A stretch of 64,000 nt of DNA from Caballeronia udeis (GCF_001544555.2 NZ_FCOK02000013.1:1-64000); one strand, 5' to 3'; counted from the stretch's first letter, positions 29,695 through 37,733 are shown. The notes: generated from the letters alone by a model not told the origin. Translations and numbers: made by a program.

Positions 29695-30986
29695 TGCAGC
29701 GGTTCTTCCTCGGTGTTTTCCGGATTGTCGAAGAAATCGTCGTCCTGTTGCAAGGTGGCCAGCGGGAACGTCACGGTCACCGCGAACCCCTGTCCGATAC
29801 CCGACTCGATCGAGACCGACCCGCCCAGTCCGTGCACCCGCTCGCGGATGCCGATCAGACCGAAGGACTTGCGCCCGGTATCGGCACGTTCATGCGCGCC
29901 GATACCGTCGTCGGCAATCCGCAGGATGCAGCGGTCACCTTCCAGATACAACGCCAGGTCGACACGGCTGGCTTGCGCATGGCGCGCCACATTGGTCAGC
30001 GCTTCCTGCACGATCCGGAACACGGCGGTCGCGCCGTCGCGGCTGAAAATGGTGTGCCTCGCGTCGATCCGCCGCTCGACGTCGATGCCGTAGCGGTTCG
30101 TGAAGTCGTTCGCGAGCCAGTCTATGGCCGGGACCAGACCCAGGTCATCAAGCATCACCGGGCGCAGGTCGGCCGCGATCCGGCGCATGGAAGCCACGGT
30201 CGTATCGATCAGGCGCTGCATGCCGCGCAATTGCGCGCGCGCCTCCGCGTCCGTTCCGGCGCGAAGTTCCAGCGAAGAGATATCCATTTTCAGCGCGGTC
30301 AATTGCTGGCCCAGGTCGTCGTGCAATTCCCTTGCAATACGGGACTTTTCTTCTTCGCGGACGTTCAACAGGTTCGCGGAGAGCTCCCGTAATTCTTCGT
30401 GCGAGCGCTGCAGCAAGCGTTCCGCGTCGACTTGCGTGCTGATGTCGCGCAGCATCACCGTGTAAAGCTTGCCGCCGCCATGGTCGTCCTCGAATTGGGA
30501 GATCGATGCTTCGAACGGGAATTCATCGCCGTTCGCGCGTAATCCGTACAGTATGCGCCGGCCGCCCATTTGCCGGTCGGACACGCCGGTGACGCCGAAC
30601 TGGCGGACATGTGCGGCGTGGCCGGCGCGAAAACGCTCGGGTAGGAAGCGGCTTAGCGAAGTGCCGAGCGCGTCGGCCGCCGGGCAGCCGAACAGGCGTT
30701 CCGCCGCCGGGTTGAACATGACGATCCGCTGGTTTTCGTCGATGGTGATGATCGCTTCCATCGACGAACGGATGATGCCGAGCAGTCGCGCTTCGTCAAG
30801 CGGTGACGAAGGCTTGGGATCCGCGTGCGCGGCCTTCGTGGCCTTGCGCGTGAGCGCCATGAAGGCGGCGCTCGCGGTGAGCAGGAGCGCGCCGGCCAGG
30901 CCAGCCATGCCGGTCACGCGCGTCTGTCGAGCGGTGCCGCGCTGCGATGCCGTCTGCGATGCCGTGTTACGCCGTGGCCCGGACAT
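29691..30986 (-). CDS. PAS-domain sensor histidine kinase (NarX/DegS-type)
   Basis: A 431-residue kinase. One hydrophobic helix (about 28-46) is followed by a PAS domain (about 65-185, with ITIDENQRIVMFNPAAERLFG), a HisKA_3 dimerisation domain with phospho-acceptor His222 (RIARELHDDLGQQL) and an HATPase domain (N box VQEALTNVARHAQA, G box ADDGIG). The PAS domain resembles FixL-type sensors but has no visible heme His signature I can vouch for. It is coupled to the NarL-type regulator downstream. Confidence 0.9.
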   Translation of the reverse strand: MSGPRRNTASQTASQRGTARQTRVTGMAGLAGALLLTASAAFMALTRKATKAAHADPKPSSPLDEARLLGIIRSSMEAIITIDENQRIVMFNPAAERLFGCPAADALGTSLSRFLPERFRAGHAAHVRQFGVTGVSDRQMGGRRILYGLRANGDEFPFEASISQFEDDHGGGKLYTVMLRDISTQVDAERLLQRSHEELRELSANLLNVREEEKSRIARELHDDLGQQLTALKMDISSLELRAGTDAEARAQLRGMQRLIDTTVASMRRIAADLRPVMLDDLGLVPAIDWLANDFTNRYGIDVERRIDARHTIFSRDGATAVFRIVQEALTNVARHAQASRVDLALYLEGDRCILRIADDGIGAHERADTGRKSFGLIGIRERVHGLGGSVSIESGIGQGFAVTVTFPLATLQQDDDFFDNPENTEEEPLQ

Positions 30987-31111
30987 GGGGTCTCCGAGGA
31001 AAGGGGGAAATGCGTGCCGCTGAGGTTGTGCGGATCATACCGTGCTGCTCCGGACGTCGTTCGCGCGGCGTATCAGCTGACTGCGGGCTGACGGCGAGCC
31101 GACGGTGCGAA

Positions 31112-31153
31112 TTGATGTGGATCAAGCGGCCAGCGGGCCTGCGCGCGGACACT
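31112..31153 (+). promoter_or_regulatory. Fnr box before universal stress gene
   Basis: A perfect TTGATGTGGATCAA at 31112-31125. The -10 candidate 22 nt downstream, GACACT (31148-31153), is weak (3/6), but the box centre is 64 nt before the start codon, leaving a leader of about 20 nt, as for class II activation. Confidence 0.68.
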
Positions 31154-31182
31154 GACGCATGAAGGACATCTGGGGGACGGTC

Positions 31183-31647
31183 ATGTACAAACGAATTCTG
31201 GTAGCACTCGACGGCAGCCTTAGCGCGAGCCTCGCGCTTGAAGAGGCGCTCAAGCTGGCGCGGTCCGTCGACGCGATGTTGATGGTGGCGTGCGTTGTCT
31301 CGCACGGCATTTGCGATCCCGTGTCGGGAGGTATGGGAGACGCGGGCGGTCATGTCAGTGCACACCGGCAACTCGATCGTGTCCGCGCTTTGTGCGCCGG
31401 CGGCGGGTTGCACGGCGAGGTACGCTGCATTACCCAGATAATCGATGCGCACGGCGCGAGCATCCCGGACGCGCTCATGCAGGCGGCCCAGGCATTCGAA
31501 GCGGATCTCATCGTGATGGGTGCACACGGGCCGCGTGACGTGCGCCGGCATTTGATCGGCAGCGTTGCGGAAGCGGTTTTGCGTTCGAGTCATGTTCCCG
31601 TCCTCACCGTTCGTGACGCACAGCACGACGCAGCATTCGCGATTTAG
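31183..31647 (+). CDS. Universal stress protein (single domain)
   Basis: A 154-residue UspA-fold protein beginning MYKRILVALDGSLSASLAL and ending with the ATP-binding motif GAHGPRDVRRHLIGS. The ATG at 31183 follows GGGGGACGG; an in-frame ATG 24 nt earlier is possible but has no ribosome site. It is the only gene of its transcript, with a perfect Fnr box upstream and a hairpin terminator shared with the converging usp gene. Confidence 0.88.
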   Translation: MYKRILVALDGSLSASLALEEALKLARSVDAMLMVACVVSHGICDPVSGGMGDAGGHVSAHRQLDRVRALCAGGGLHGEVRCITQIIDAHGASIPDALMQAAQAFEADLIVMGAHGPRDVRRHLIGSVAEAVLRSSHVPVLTVRDAQHDAAFAI

Positions 31648-31684
31648 CGCCGCTCCGGTACATTCCCGGCCGGACGGCGCTCAT

Positions 31685-31709
31685 GCGTAGGGCAGAACCG
31701 GCCCTACGC
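31685..31709. terminator. Hairpin between converging usp genes
   Basis: GCGTAGGGC and GCCCTACGC form a 9-bp stem around AGAACCG. It abuts the stop codon of the minus-strand usp gene and lies 38 nt after the plus-strand one. Confidence 0.6.
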
Positions 31710-32216
31710 TCATAACGAAGCGCCGGCTATGTCCGGCGTGCTCATGCTGCGGGGCTCCTTTTTATCCGCGGAATTCAGCGGCACCAGCAACACCGGCCGG
31801 GTCGAGATCCGCAAGAAACGCTCGGCCACGCTGCCCAGCACGAGCCGCCGCCAGCCGCGCCGCCCATGTGTGCCCATGACGACGAGGTCGGCACTGAAAT
31901 CGTTCGCAGCGGCCGTGATCCGCTGAGCGATATCGTCGCCCAAGGGATCGACTTCAACGACCAGCGTCGAGCCTTTGACGCCCGCGCGCCGCATCCTGGC
32001 GGCAGCGTCGGTCAGTACTTGCGCGCCTTCCTTGACGAAGGCGTCCCGCACGAGCGACGGATCGCACGCCGGCCCGGAATACATCAGCTGCGGCACGTCC
32101 ACCACGTAGAGCGGCTTGAGTTCCGCGTCGTGTTCGTGCGCGAGTTCCAGGGCGGCGCCGAGGGCGTGCGATGACGTTTCGCTGCCGTCGATCGGAACGA
32201 GAATGCGGGTGTACAT
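31710..32216 (-). CDS. Universal stress protein (single domain)
   Basis: A 168-residue UspA-fold protein (MYTRILVPIDGSETSSHALG; ATP motif GTHGRRGWRRLVLGS). It is close in sequence to the stress protein at 25090. A C-terminal tail of about 20 residues after VLLVPLN extends past the normal domain end. It follows the tandem-domain usp gene by 42 bp on the same strand and is probably the second gene of that Fnr-controlled transcript. Confidence 0.87.
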   Translation of the reverse strand: MYTRILVPIDGSETSSHALGAALELAHEHDAELKPLYVVDVPQLMYSGPACDPSLVRDAFVKEGAQVLTDAAARMRRAGVKGSTLVVEVDPLGDDIAQRITAAANDFSADLVVMGTHGRRGWRRLVLGSVAERFLRISTRPVLLVPLNSADKKEPRSMSTPDIAGASL

Positions 32217-32235
32217 GAGGAATCTCCTTGGCTCT

Positions 32236-32257
32236 AAAGCAACAACAAAGCAACAAC
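32236..32257. repeat. Tandem 11-bp duplication
   Basis: AAAGCAACAAC occurs twice without a spacer, in the 42-bp gap between the two minus-strand usp genes. Confidence 0.8.
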
Positions 32258-32258
32258 G

Positions 32259-33098
32259 TCAATGCGACATCAGTACGGGTACGGGCATGGATTGCAGCAT
32301 GGTGTGTGTCGCACCGCCCATCACGAGTTCCTGCCAGCGCGAGTGGCCGTACGCGCCCATGACGATGAGGTCGGCGTCCAGGTCCGACGCGCGCGACATC
32401 AGCATGTCGCCCATCGGTACGTCGTTGACACCGTCAATTGCCGCCACTTCCGCCTTGACGCCGTGCCGCGCCAGCAGGAGCGCGATGTCGGCGCCCGGAA
32501 TGCGGTTGACGCCCGGCTCGCCCTGCGATTCATTGAGTCTGACGACGGTGACACGTTCGGCGCGTTGCAGCAGCGGCATGGAATCGTGGACAGCGCGGGT
32601 CGACTCGCGGCTGCCGTTCCACGCAACCATGATGTTCGCGCCCAGCGTCGGAAACACCCCGGTGTACGGAATAAACAGCACAGGGCGGCCCGCGCTCATG
32701 ACGAGCGTTTCGGGGAAGTGATCGGCGATAAAAGATTCCGGGTCGTCCGGATCGTCCTGCCCCGCCACGACCAGATCCGCGTAACGGGCATGGCGAGGAA
32801 TCGCTTCGCCTGAGGAATCGGGGTAATCGATCCATTGCCCCGTGACGCCCGCCCGCAGCAATTCTGCGTGAAAGATCCGCTCGAGCGCACCGTGGCGTTC
32901 CTGACGGGACTTGCGGTGCACTTCATAGTAGTCGGCCGCGCCGGCCATGACATAGAACGAACGCGGGTCCGGCGTGAACGACGAGAACACACCGGTCAGG
33001 TGGGCATCGAATTGTCTGGCGAGACGTATTGCATATTCGAGGCGTGAATGGGCGTGCGCGCTCATGTCGAGTTGAACGACGATGCTTTTGTAGCTCAT
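32259..33098 (-). CDS. Tandem-domain universal stress protein
   Basis: A 279-residue protein with two UspA folds (about 1-140 and 150-279). The first starts YKSIVVQLDMSAHAHSRLEYA and has lost a clear ATP loop. The second has ANIMVAWNGSRESTRAV and the motif GAYGHSRWQELVMGG, so one nucleotide site is likely. The ATG at 33098 follows GGAG. It has its own Fnr-type promoter, divergent from that of the alcohol dehydrogenase, and probably co-transcribes the next usp gene. Confidence 0.87.
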   Translation of the reverse strand: MSYKSIVVQLDMSAHAHSRLEYAIRLARQFDAHLTGVFSSFTPDPRSFYVMAGAADYYEVHRKSRQERHGALERIFHAELLRAGVTGQWIDYPDSSGEAIPRHARYADLVVAGQDDPDDPESFIADHFPETLVMSAGRPVLFIPYTGVFPTLGANIMVAWNGSRESTRAVHDSMPLLQRAERVTVVRLNESQGEPGVNRIPGADIALLLARHGVKAEVAAIDGVNDVPMGDMLMSRASDLDADLIVMGAYGHSRWQELVMGGATHTMLQSMPVPVLMSH

Positions 33099-33191
33099 CG
33101 CAGAGGCTCCGTTAGTGGGTCGGTGGCTCGGTGACACAGCGAGCAGGCGGCGCTGTTCCGGAACCAGTCCAGAGCGCGGCGCTTACAAAAA

Positions 33192-33232
33192 AGTCTATGA
33201 GTTCGCGCCTTTTTTCCGTTGATGCAGATCAA
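33192..33232 (-). promoter_or_regulatory. Fnr-type promoter of the two-usp operon
   Basis: A perfect TTGATGCAGATCAA at 33219-33232. Toward the usp genes, 21 nt separate it from TAGACT (33192-33197), a 4/6 -10 match. The leader would be about 85 nt. Confidence 0.77.
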
Positions 33233-33317
33233 CAACCGGCATCTCCGGCGCATCTTGAACAGAGCGCGGCTGTACTCATGGCCGCGGCGGACACGTCCGC
33301 CTTCATGTCCCCCTGGG

Positions 33318-33359
33318 TTGATACAGGTCAACTGCGTCCGCGTCGGCCAAGCCTAGAGT
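33318..33359 (+). promoter_or_regulatory. Fnr-type promoter of alcohol dehydrogenase
   Basis: TTGATACAGGTCAA at 33318-33331, 22 nt, then TAGAGT (33354-33359). The transcription start should be near 33366, with a leader of about 48 nt. Confidence 0.74.
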
Positions 33360-33378
33360 TTCGCCACGGAAGCCTGGT

Positions 33379-33398
33379 GTCCAGGCATGTCCAGGCAT
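33379..33398. repeat. Tandem 10-bp duplication
   Basis: GTCCAGGCAT occurs twice without a spacer in the leader of the alcohol dehydrogenase gene, just before its AAGGAGA ribosome site. Confidence 0.8.
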
Positions 33399-33413
33399 AA
33401 GGAGAGATTGACG

Positions 33414-34451
33414 ATGAAAGCACTCGTGTATCACGGGCCCGGCAGTAAATCGCTCGACGAACGGCCGATGCCCAAGCTCCTTTCGGCGACCGACGCAATT
33501 GTCAAGGTCACGCGCACGACCATTTGCGGAACCGACCTGCATATCCTGAAAGGCGACGTGCCGACCTGTGAACCGGGCCGCATCCTGGGACATGAAGGCG
33601 TGGGCGTTATCCAGGAGGTCGGGGCTGCGGTCTCGACGTTCAAGCCGGGTGACCACGTGCTTATTTCCTGCATCACGTCGTGCGGAAAATGTGACTATTG
33701 CCGTCGCGGCATGTACTCCCATTGCACGACCGGCGGCTGGATCCTGGGCAACCGGATCGACGGCACGCAAGCCGAATATGTGCGTATTCCGCATGCGGAA
33801 ACCAGCTTGTATCCGATCCCCGCCGGGGCTGACGAAGAAGCGCTGGTCATGCTCTCGGACATTCTTCCCACCGGCTTCGAGTGCGGCGTGCTGAACGGCA
33901 AAGTGCAGCCGGGCAGTACGGTCGCTATCGTCGGCTCGGGTCCTATCGGGCTTGCCGCGTTGCTCACGGCGCAGTTCTACGCACCGGCGCAGATCATCAT
34001 GATCGACCTCGATGCAAACCGGCTGGAAGTGGCGCGGACCTTCGGCGCGACCGCGTGCGTGAACAACGCGAGTGGCGATCCGGTGGCTGAAATCATGAAA
34101 CTGACCGGCGGCGTGGGCGTGGATTGCGCGATCGAAGCGGTTGGCGTGCCGGCGAGTTTCGAGTTGTGCGAATCGATCATTGCGCCCGGCGGCACCATTG
34201 CGAATGTGGGCGTACACGGCGTGAAAGTCGACCTGCACATGGAATGCCTGTGGGACCGCAACATCTCGATCACCACGCGGCTGGTGGATACCGTCAGCAC
34301 GCCCGTGTTGCTGAAGACGGTACGTTCAGGGCGCCTGGAAGCGGGCAAGCTGATCACGCACCGCTTCGCGCTGAACGACGTTTTGAAAGCCTATGACACC
34401 TTCGCCCAAGCTGCGGATACGCATGCGCTGAAGGTGATCATCGAAGCGTAA
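33414..34451 (+). CDS. Zinc-dependent alcohol dehydrogenase
   Basis: A 345-residue medium-chain dehydrogenase. Catalytic zinc ligands lie in TTICGTDLHILKGDVP and GHEGVG; the structural zinc cysteines are in CGKCDYCRRGMYSHC; the nucleotide motif is VGSGPIGLAA. The segment DILPTGFECGVLNGKVQPGS is common in secondary-alcohol and aldehyde-type members, so isopropanol- or butanol-like substrates are as plausible as ethanol. It has a Fnr-type promoter and the ribosome site AAGGAGA. Together with adhP it gives the block two routes to dispose of NADH. Confidence 0.9.
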   Translation: MKALVYHGPGSKSLDERPMPKLLSATDAIVKVTRTTICGTDLHILKGDVPTCEPGRILGHEGVGVIQEVGAAVSTFKPGDHVLISCITSCGKCDYCRRGMYSHCTTGGWILGNRIDGTQAEYVRIPHAETSLYPIPAGADEEALVMLSDILPTGFECGVLNGKVQPGSTVAIVGSGPIGLAALLTAQFYAPAQIIMIDLDANRLEVARTFGATACVNNASGDPVAEIMKLTGGVGVDCAIEAVGVPASFELCESIIAPGGTIANVGVHGVKVDLHMECLWDRNISITTRLVDTVSTPVLLKTVRSGRLEAGKLITHRFALNDVLKAYDTFAQAADTHALKVIIEA

Positions 34452-34454
34452 TGG

Positions 34455-34473
34455 AGGCGAAGGCGCTTCGCCT
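34455..34473. terminator. Short hairpin after alcohol dehydrogenase
   Basis: AGGCGAAG and CTTCGCCT form an 8-bp stem with a GCG loop directly after the stop codon. There is no T tract, so it may be a weak terminator or an mRNA end stabiliser. Confidence 0.45.
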
Positions 34474-34531
34474 TGCCTGGATGAGGCGCGGCGCAAGTGT
34501 GGCGGCACTGACACGGGACGGCCGCCGGGTC

Positions 34532-34551
34532 GTCGAGTAAGGTCGAGTAAG
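34532..34551. repeat. Tandem 10-bp duplication
   Basis: GTCGAGTAAG occurs twice without a spacer, just upstream of the ribosome site of the 78-residue protein. Confidence 0.8.
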
Positions 34552-34568
34552 CAAGAGGGAGGCATGAC

Positions 34569-34805
34569 ATGGCACTCACAGGTCAAGTGAGCGGGGACGA
34601 CTGGACCGTTTCGACCTATAGCATTCCAGTCGAAGGCGGTTTTTGCTGTGACGTGCATGTTGCTCACGGCAGCGGGGCGGGTGAATTCAAGCATGGGTTC
34701 CGGCACGCGAAGATCTTTCCCACCGAGTGCGAGACGGTGCTCGACGGCTTGCGCGAGGGCGTAGTGTGGATCAGCCTCAAGCGTTCGGAGACGATTCATC
34801 TGTAG
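34569..34805 (+). CDS. Small conserved-looking protein in low-oxygen block
   Basis: A 78-residue soluble, acidic protein of no family I can name. It has a Cys pair (GGFCCDVHVAHG), the motif FKHGFRHAKIFPTECE and an end in LREGVVWISLKRSETIHL. The start has a good ribosome site (GAGGGAGG, 6 nt spacing). It probably shares the transcript of the Fnr-controlled alcohol dehydrogenase 117 bp upstream. Its last 29 bp overlap the 3' end of the sensor kinase on the other strand, which would make antisense pairing of the two messages possible. Confidence 0.65.
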   Translation: MALTGQVSGDDWTVSTYSIPVEGGFCCDVHVAHGSGAGEFKHGFRHAKIFPTECETVLDGLREGVVWISLKRSETIHL

Positions 34806-36006
34806 GGCGGTGCGGGAGATTCGGGTCGCCGTCTTCGTTTTCCTTGACGGCCTCGGCGGGCAAACGGATATCGATTCGAAATCCGTCGCCGGGCGCGCTG
34901 TCGAACGCTATCCGTCCGTTTAACTGGCGTACCCGCTCCTTCATGCCGAGTAGTCCGAAGCTTTGCTTGTCCCGGTTACCTTCGAGCTTCACTCCTTTGC
35001 CGTCATCTTCTATGTGCAGGCGGAATTCGTTTTGCAAGAGGTGCATCTCGACGCTTACCCGCGTAGCTTCCGCGTGACGCGTAACATTGGTCAGCGCTTC
35101 CTGGACCACCCGGAACATGGCGGTCGCCGCGGTTGCCGAGAGCGCGAGTTGATCCGTCGTGTTCCGCACGGTGATGACAAGGCCATAGCGATTGCGGAAC
35201 TCCGCCGCGAGCCACTCGAGCGCGGCCCCCAGGCCCAGGTCGTCAAGCATGGGTGGGCGCAGTCCCCCCGCAATGCGCCGGACCGAGGCAATGATCGAAT
35301 CGATCTGGCTCTGCAACGCGAGCGTCTGCGATAAGTCGCGACATACGGCTTGGCTTTCGTCGGCCGGGACCTGATTCAGCAAGGCGACATCCATCTTGAG
35401 CGCGACCAGTTGCTGGCCGAGGTCGTCGTGAAGCTCGCGTGCGATCCGGGTTCTTTCTTCCTCGCGTGCACTCTGAACGTGTAAAGACAACGCGCTGGCA
35501 TGCTGAAGCTCGATCAGCCGCAGGCGATCCGTCATGTCCCGCGTTACCTTGGCGAAGCCGCGAAGCGCGCCGTCGGGTGCACGAATCGCGGTGATTGTTA
35601 CGTTCGCCCAGAAGCGTGAGCCGTTGCGGCGCACGCGCCAGCCTTCATCTTCAATGCGGTCTTCCGATGCAGCAAGCGCCAGTTCTGCGCGAGGTTTGCC
35701 GCTGGCATTGTCTTCCGGCGTGTAGAAAACCGAAAAGTGCTGCCCGATGATTTCGCGGGCCGTGTAGCCCTTGATATTTTGCGCCCCGCGGTTCCAGCTC
35801 ACGACACGCCCGTCCGGATCCAGCATGAAGATGGCGTAGTCCTGCACCGCGTCGATGAGCGCCCCGAAGTGGGGATCGCTCAGGGTAAGGGGGAATGCGC
35901 TGCTGGCGAGCTCGTCGCCTGGCTGGGAGCTGCCGGGCTGAGGTGAGGAGGATCGGTCGCTTGGCACGTGGTTCTCCGGCTCGAATTGCTCGTGTCGTTC
36001 GGTCAT
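34777..36006 (-). CDS. Orphan PAS-domain sensor histidine kinase
   Basis: A kinase of about 409 residues, cytoplasmic by sequence. It has a PAS domain (FGALIDAVQDYAIFMLDPDG, GYTAREIIGQHFSVFYTPED), a HisKA_3 domain with the same phospho-site motif as the kinase at 29691 (RIARELHDDLGQQL) and an HATPase domain (VVQEALTNVTRHAEA, EDDGKG). No response regulator is adjacent. The ATG at 36006 has a GGAGG almost touching it; a GTG at 35967 with GGAG 6 nt upstream is an equally good start and loses only a disordered tail. Confidence 0.86.
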   Translation of the reverse strand: MTERHEQFEPENHVPSDRSSSPQPGSSQPGDELASSAFPLTLSDPHFGALIDAVQDYAIFMLDPDGRVVSWNRGAQNIKGYTAREIIGQHFSVFYTPEDNASGKPRAELALAASEDRIEDEGWRVRRNGSRFWANVTITAIRAPDGALRGFAKVTRDMTDRLRLIELQHASALSLHVQSAREEERTRIARELHDDLGQQLVALKMDVALLNQVPADESQAVCRDLSQTLALQSQIDSIIASVRRIAGGLRPPMLDDLGLGAALEWLAAEFRNRYGLVITVRNTTDQLALSATAATAMFRVVQEALTNVTRHAEATRVSVEMHLLQNEFRLHIEDDGKGVKLEGNRDKQSFGLLGMKERVRQLNGRIAFDSAPGDGFRIDIRLPAEAVKENEDGDPNLPHRPTDESSPNA

Positions 36007-36277
36007 CCTCCGGGCTGCCGCGCGCGAAGCGTGGGCCCGGCGGAGAGCAGGTTTGCCTGGGATCGATTGTATACGGCGGGGTACGCCGGTTTGGATAGCA
36101 CGGAATGGGCCCGGCATACGGGTATTGAAGCGGACGGTGCAGCTCACGCGGAAAGCGCAATACGCCGCACCCCTGTCATGCCGGTTTTCTGATCCACGTC
36201 ATAACGCAATAGCGGCCGCATTCGGAAAATCCCCCTACGGAAAAACGCATTCGCGACCGGAAAAACAGGGGAAAACC

Positions 36278-36892
36278 GTGGGAAAGCATTCAGTATTTGC
36301 AGTGGCGTTGTTGAGCGCGGCTTTATCGGCGGTATGTCTGCCCGCACAAGCCGATCAGGGCGACATTCTTGCGCGCGTCAGGGCAATCAGCATCCAGCCC
36401 AGTGTCTCGGCGGGGGGTACGCTGGGAAGCATCGGGACGGGTGTCAACAACGCGATCGTTCCCGAGCTCGATTTTGTTTATATGGTGCGCCGGAGTATTG
36501 GCATTGAGTTGATCCTTGCTACGTCGCGTCATCAGGTAACGTCGGGCGCCGGGGCGCTTGGCGGCGTGAATGTCCTGCCGCCCACGCTCCTGCTTCAATA
36601 CTATTTCAATGCTGCCGGAAAGGTGCGCCCTTACGTTGGCGCGGGCGTGAACTACACGCTGTTCTATAACAACGGGCTTCACGCCGGAGATACGCCTGTA
36701 TCGATCAAAAGTTCAAGCTTCGGACCCGCCCTGCAAGCGGGTGTCGACGTGCAGGTCGCCCGCAATCTGTTCGTCAACTTCGACATCAAGAAAATCTGGA
36801 TGCGCACCAGCGCGTCCGCGGACGGTGCTTCGCTTGGATCGCTCAAGATCGACCCGCTGGTGGTCGGTGTTGGCGTAGGCATGCGTTTCTGA
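36278..36892 (+). CDS. ompW: OmpW family outer-membrane protein
   Basis: A 204-residue precursor with a signal peptide (hydrophobic AVALLSAALSAVCLPAQA, cleaved before or near DQGD) and an eight-strand barrel of the OmpW type: ILARVRAISIQPS, VPELDFVYMVRRSIGIEL, LLQYYFNAAGKVRPYVGAGV, and the C-terminal Phe. I chose a GTG start at 36278 with AGGGGA upstream because no ATG gives a signal peptide. OmpW of enteric bacteria is linked to anaerobic adaptation, which fits this neighbourhood, but I see no Fnr box in the 271 bp upstream. Confidence 0.82.
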   Translation: MGKHSVFAVALLSAALSAVCLPAQADQGDILARVRAISIQPSVSAGGTLGSIGTGVNNAIVPELDFVYMVRRSIGIELILATSRHQVTSGAGALGGVNVLPPTLLLQYYFNAAGKVRPYVGAGVNYTLFYNNGLHAGDTPVSIKSSSFGPALQAGVDVQVARNLFVNFDIKKIWMRTSASADGASLGSLKIDPLVVGVGVGMRF

Positions 36893-36903
36893 TGGCGGTA
36901 CGG

Positions 36904-36944
36904 TTGACCTGAGTCAAGTCTGCGGCACGATCCTTCACTAGCAT
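36904..36944 (+). promoter_or_regulatory. Fnr-type promoter of CBS-BON gene
   Basis: TTGACCTGAGTCAA at 36904-36917, 21 nt, then TAGCAT (36939-36944). The transcription start should be near 36951, directly before the stem-loop at 36955-36999. Confidence 0.72.
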
Positions 36945-36954
36945 TCCTGATGTA

Positions 36955-36999
36955 GGCGAGTCCTGTCGAAGGAGATTCACCCTCCTTCGGGAACTCGCC
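36955..36999 (+). promoter_or_regulatory. Structured 5' leader of the CBS-BON mRNA
   Basis: Two nested stems: GGCGAGT (36955-36961) with ACTCGCC (36993-36999), and CGAAGGAG (36967-36974) with CTCCTTCG (36982-36989) around a 7-nt loop. The descending arm contains CCTCCTT (36981-36987), which is complementary to a Shine-Dalgarno sequence. The real ribosome site AGGAG is at 37011-37015. It could act as a 5' stabiliser or as a switch in which CCTCCTT pairs either with the decoy in the stem or with the real site. Confidence 0.5.
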
Positions 37000-37021
37000 C
37001 GATCACATTCAGGAGCGGAAG

Positions 37022-37714
37022 ATGCGAGCAGTCGATGTCATGACCCGGAAGGTCATTACCGTAGGACCCGGCACGACCGTGCGAGAAGCTGCTCGCCTGT
37101 TTGCCGACAATCACATCAGTGGTGCGCCGGTAGTGGATGACGAGGGCCGCTTGCTCGGCATGCTTACCGAAGGCGACCTGCTCCATAGAACCGAGATCGG
37201 CACGCAAGCCCGGCGACGGTCGTGGTGGCTTGAATTTTTTGCATCGACACAGAATCTTGCCGCGACGTACATCAAGGAGAACGCGCGCTTGGTGAAGGAC
37301 GTGATGACCCCCAAGGTGATTACGGTCAAGGAAACAACGCCGGTCAGGGAAATAGCCGACCTTCTGGAGCGGCATCGGATCAAGCGCGTTCCGGTGTTGT
37401 ACGACGGAGAGTTGCTGGGAATTGTCAGCCGGGCAAATCTGGTAAAAGCCCTGGCAAGCGTTCCGAAGGACGCAGGCATGAGCACGCCGAGCGCCGACCA
37501 GACGCTGCGCGACGCGGTTCTCCGGCAGCTGGAAGGTCATCGCTGGGCCGTGGCCGCCGAGAACGTCATTGTGAATGACGGCACGGTTCATCTATGGGGC
37601 GTGGTCACCTCGCTTGAGCAGGCGCGTGCCATGTGCATCGCTGTGGAAAAGGTACCGGGTGTCAAGGGTGTGGAAGACCATACCGATGCCCCAATGATGA
37701 TTCCCGCGATGTAA
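37022..37714 (+). CDS. CBS-pair and BON domain protein
   Basis: A 230-residue cytoplasmic protein. Two CBS motifs (VMTRKVITVGPGTTVREAA and VMTPKVITVKETTPVREIA) build one Bateman module for adenine nucleotides or NAD-type ligands. A linker with a Trp-rich segment (RRSWWLEFF) lies between them. Residues about 160-225 form a BON domain (LRDAVLRQLEGHRWAVAAEN, VHLWGVVTSLEQARAM). CBS-BON proteins are common in hypoxia and stress loci, but their target is unknown. It has a Fnr-type promoter and a structured leader. Confidence 0.88.
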   Translation: MRAVDVMTRKVITVGPGTTVREAARLFADNHISGAPVVDDEGRLLGMLTEGDLLHRTEIGTQARRRSWWLEFFASTQNLAATYIKENARLVKDVMTPKVITVKETTPVREIADLLERHRIKRVPVLYDGELLGIVSRANLVKALASVPKDAGMSTPSADQTLRDAVLRQLEGHRWAVAAENVIVNDGTVHLWGVVTSLEQARAMCIAVEKVPGVKGVEDHTDAPMMIPAM

Positions 37715-37733
37715 TCGTTGCGATGTAATGGTT
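37706..37733. repeat. Tandem 14-bp duplication across a stop codon
   Basis: GCGATGTAATCGTT and GCGATGTAATGGTT (one mismatch) lie head to tail. The first copy contains the TAA stop of the CBS-BON gene. Confidence 0.75.
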
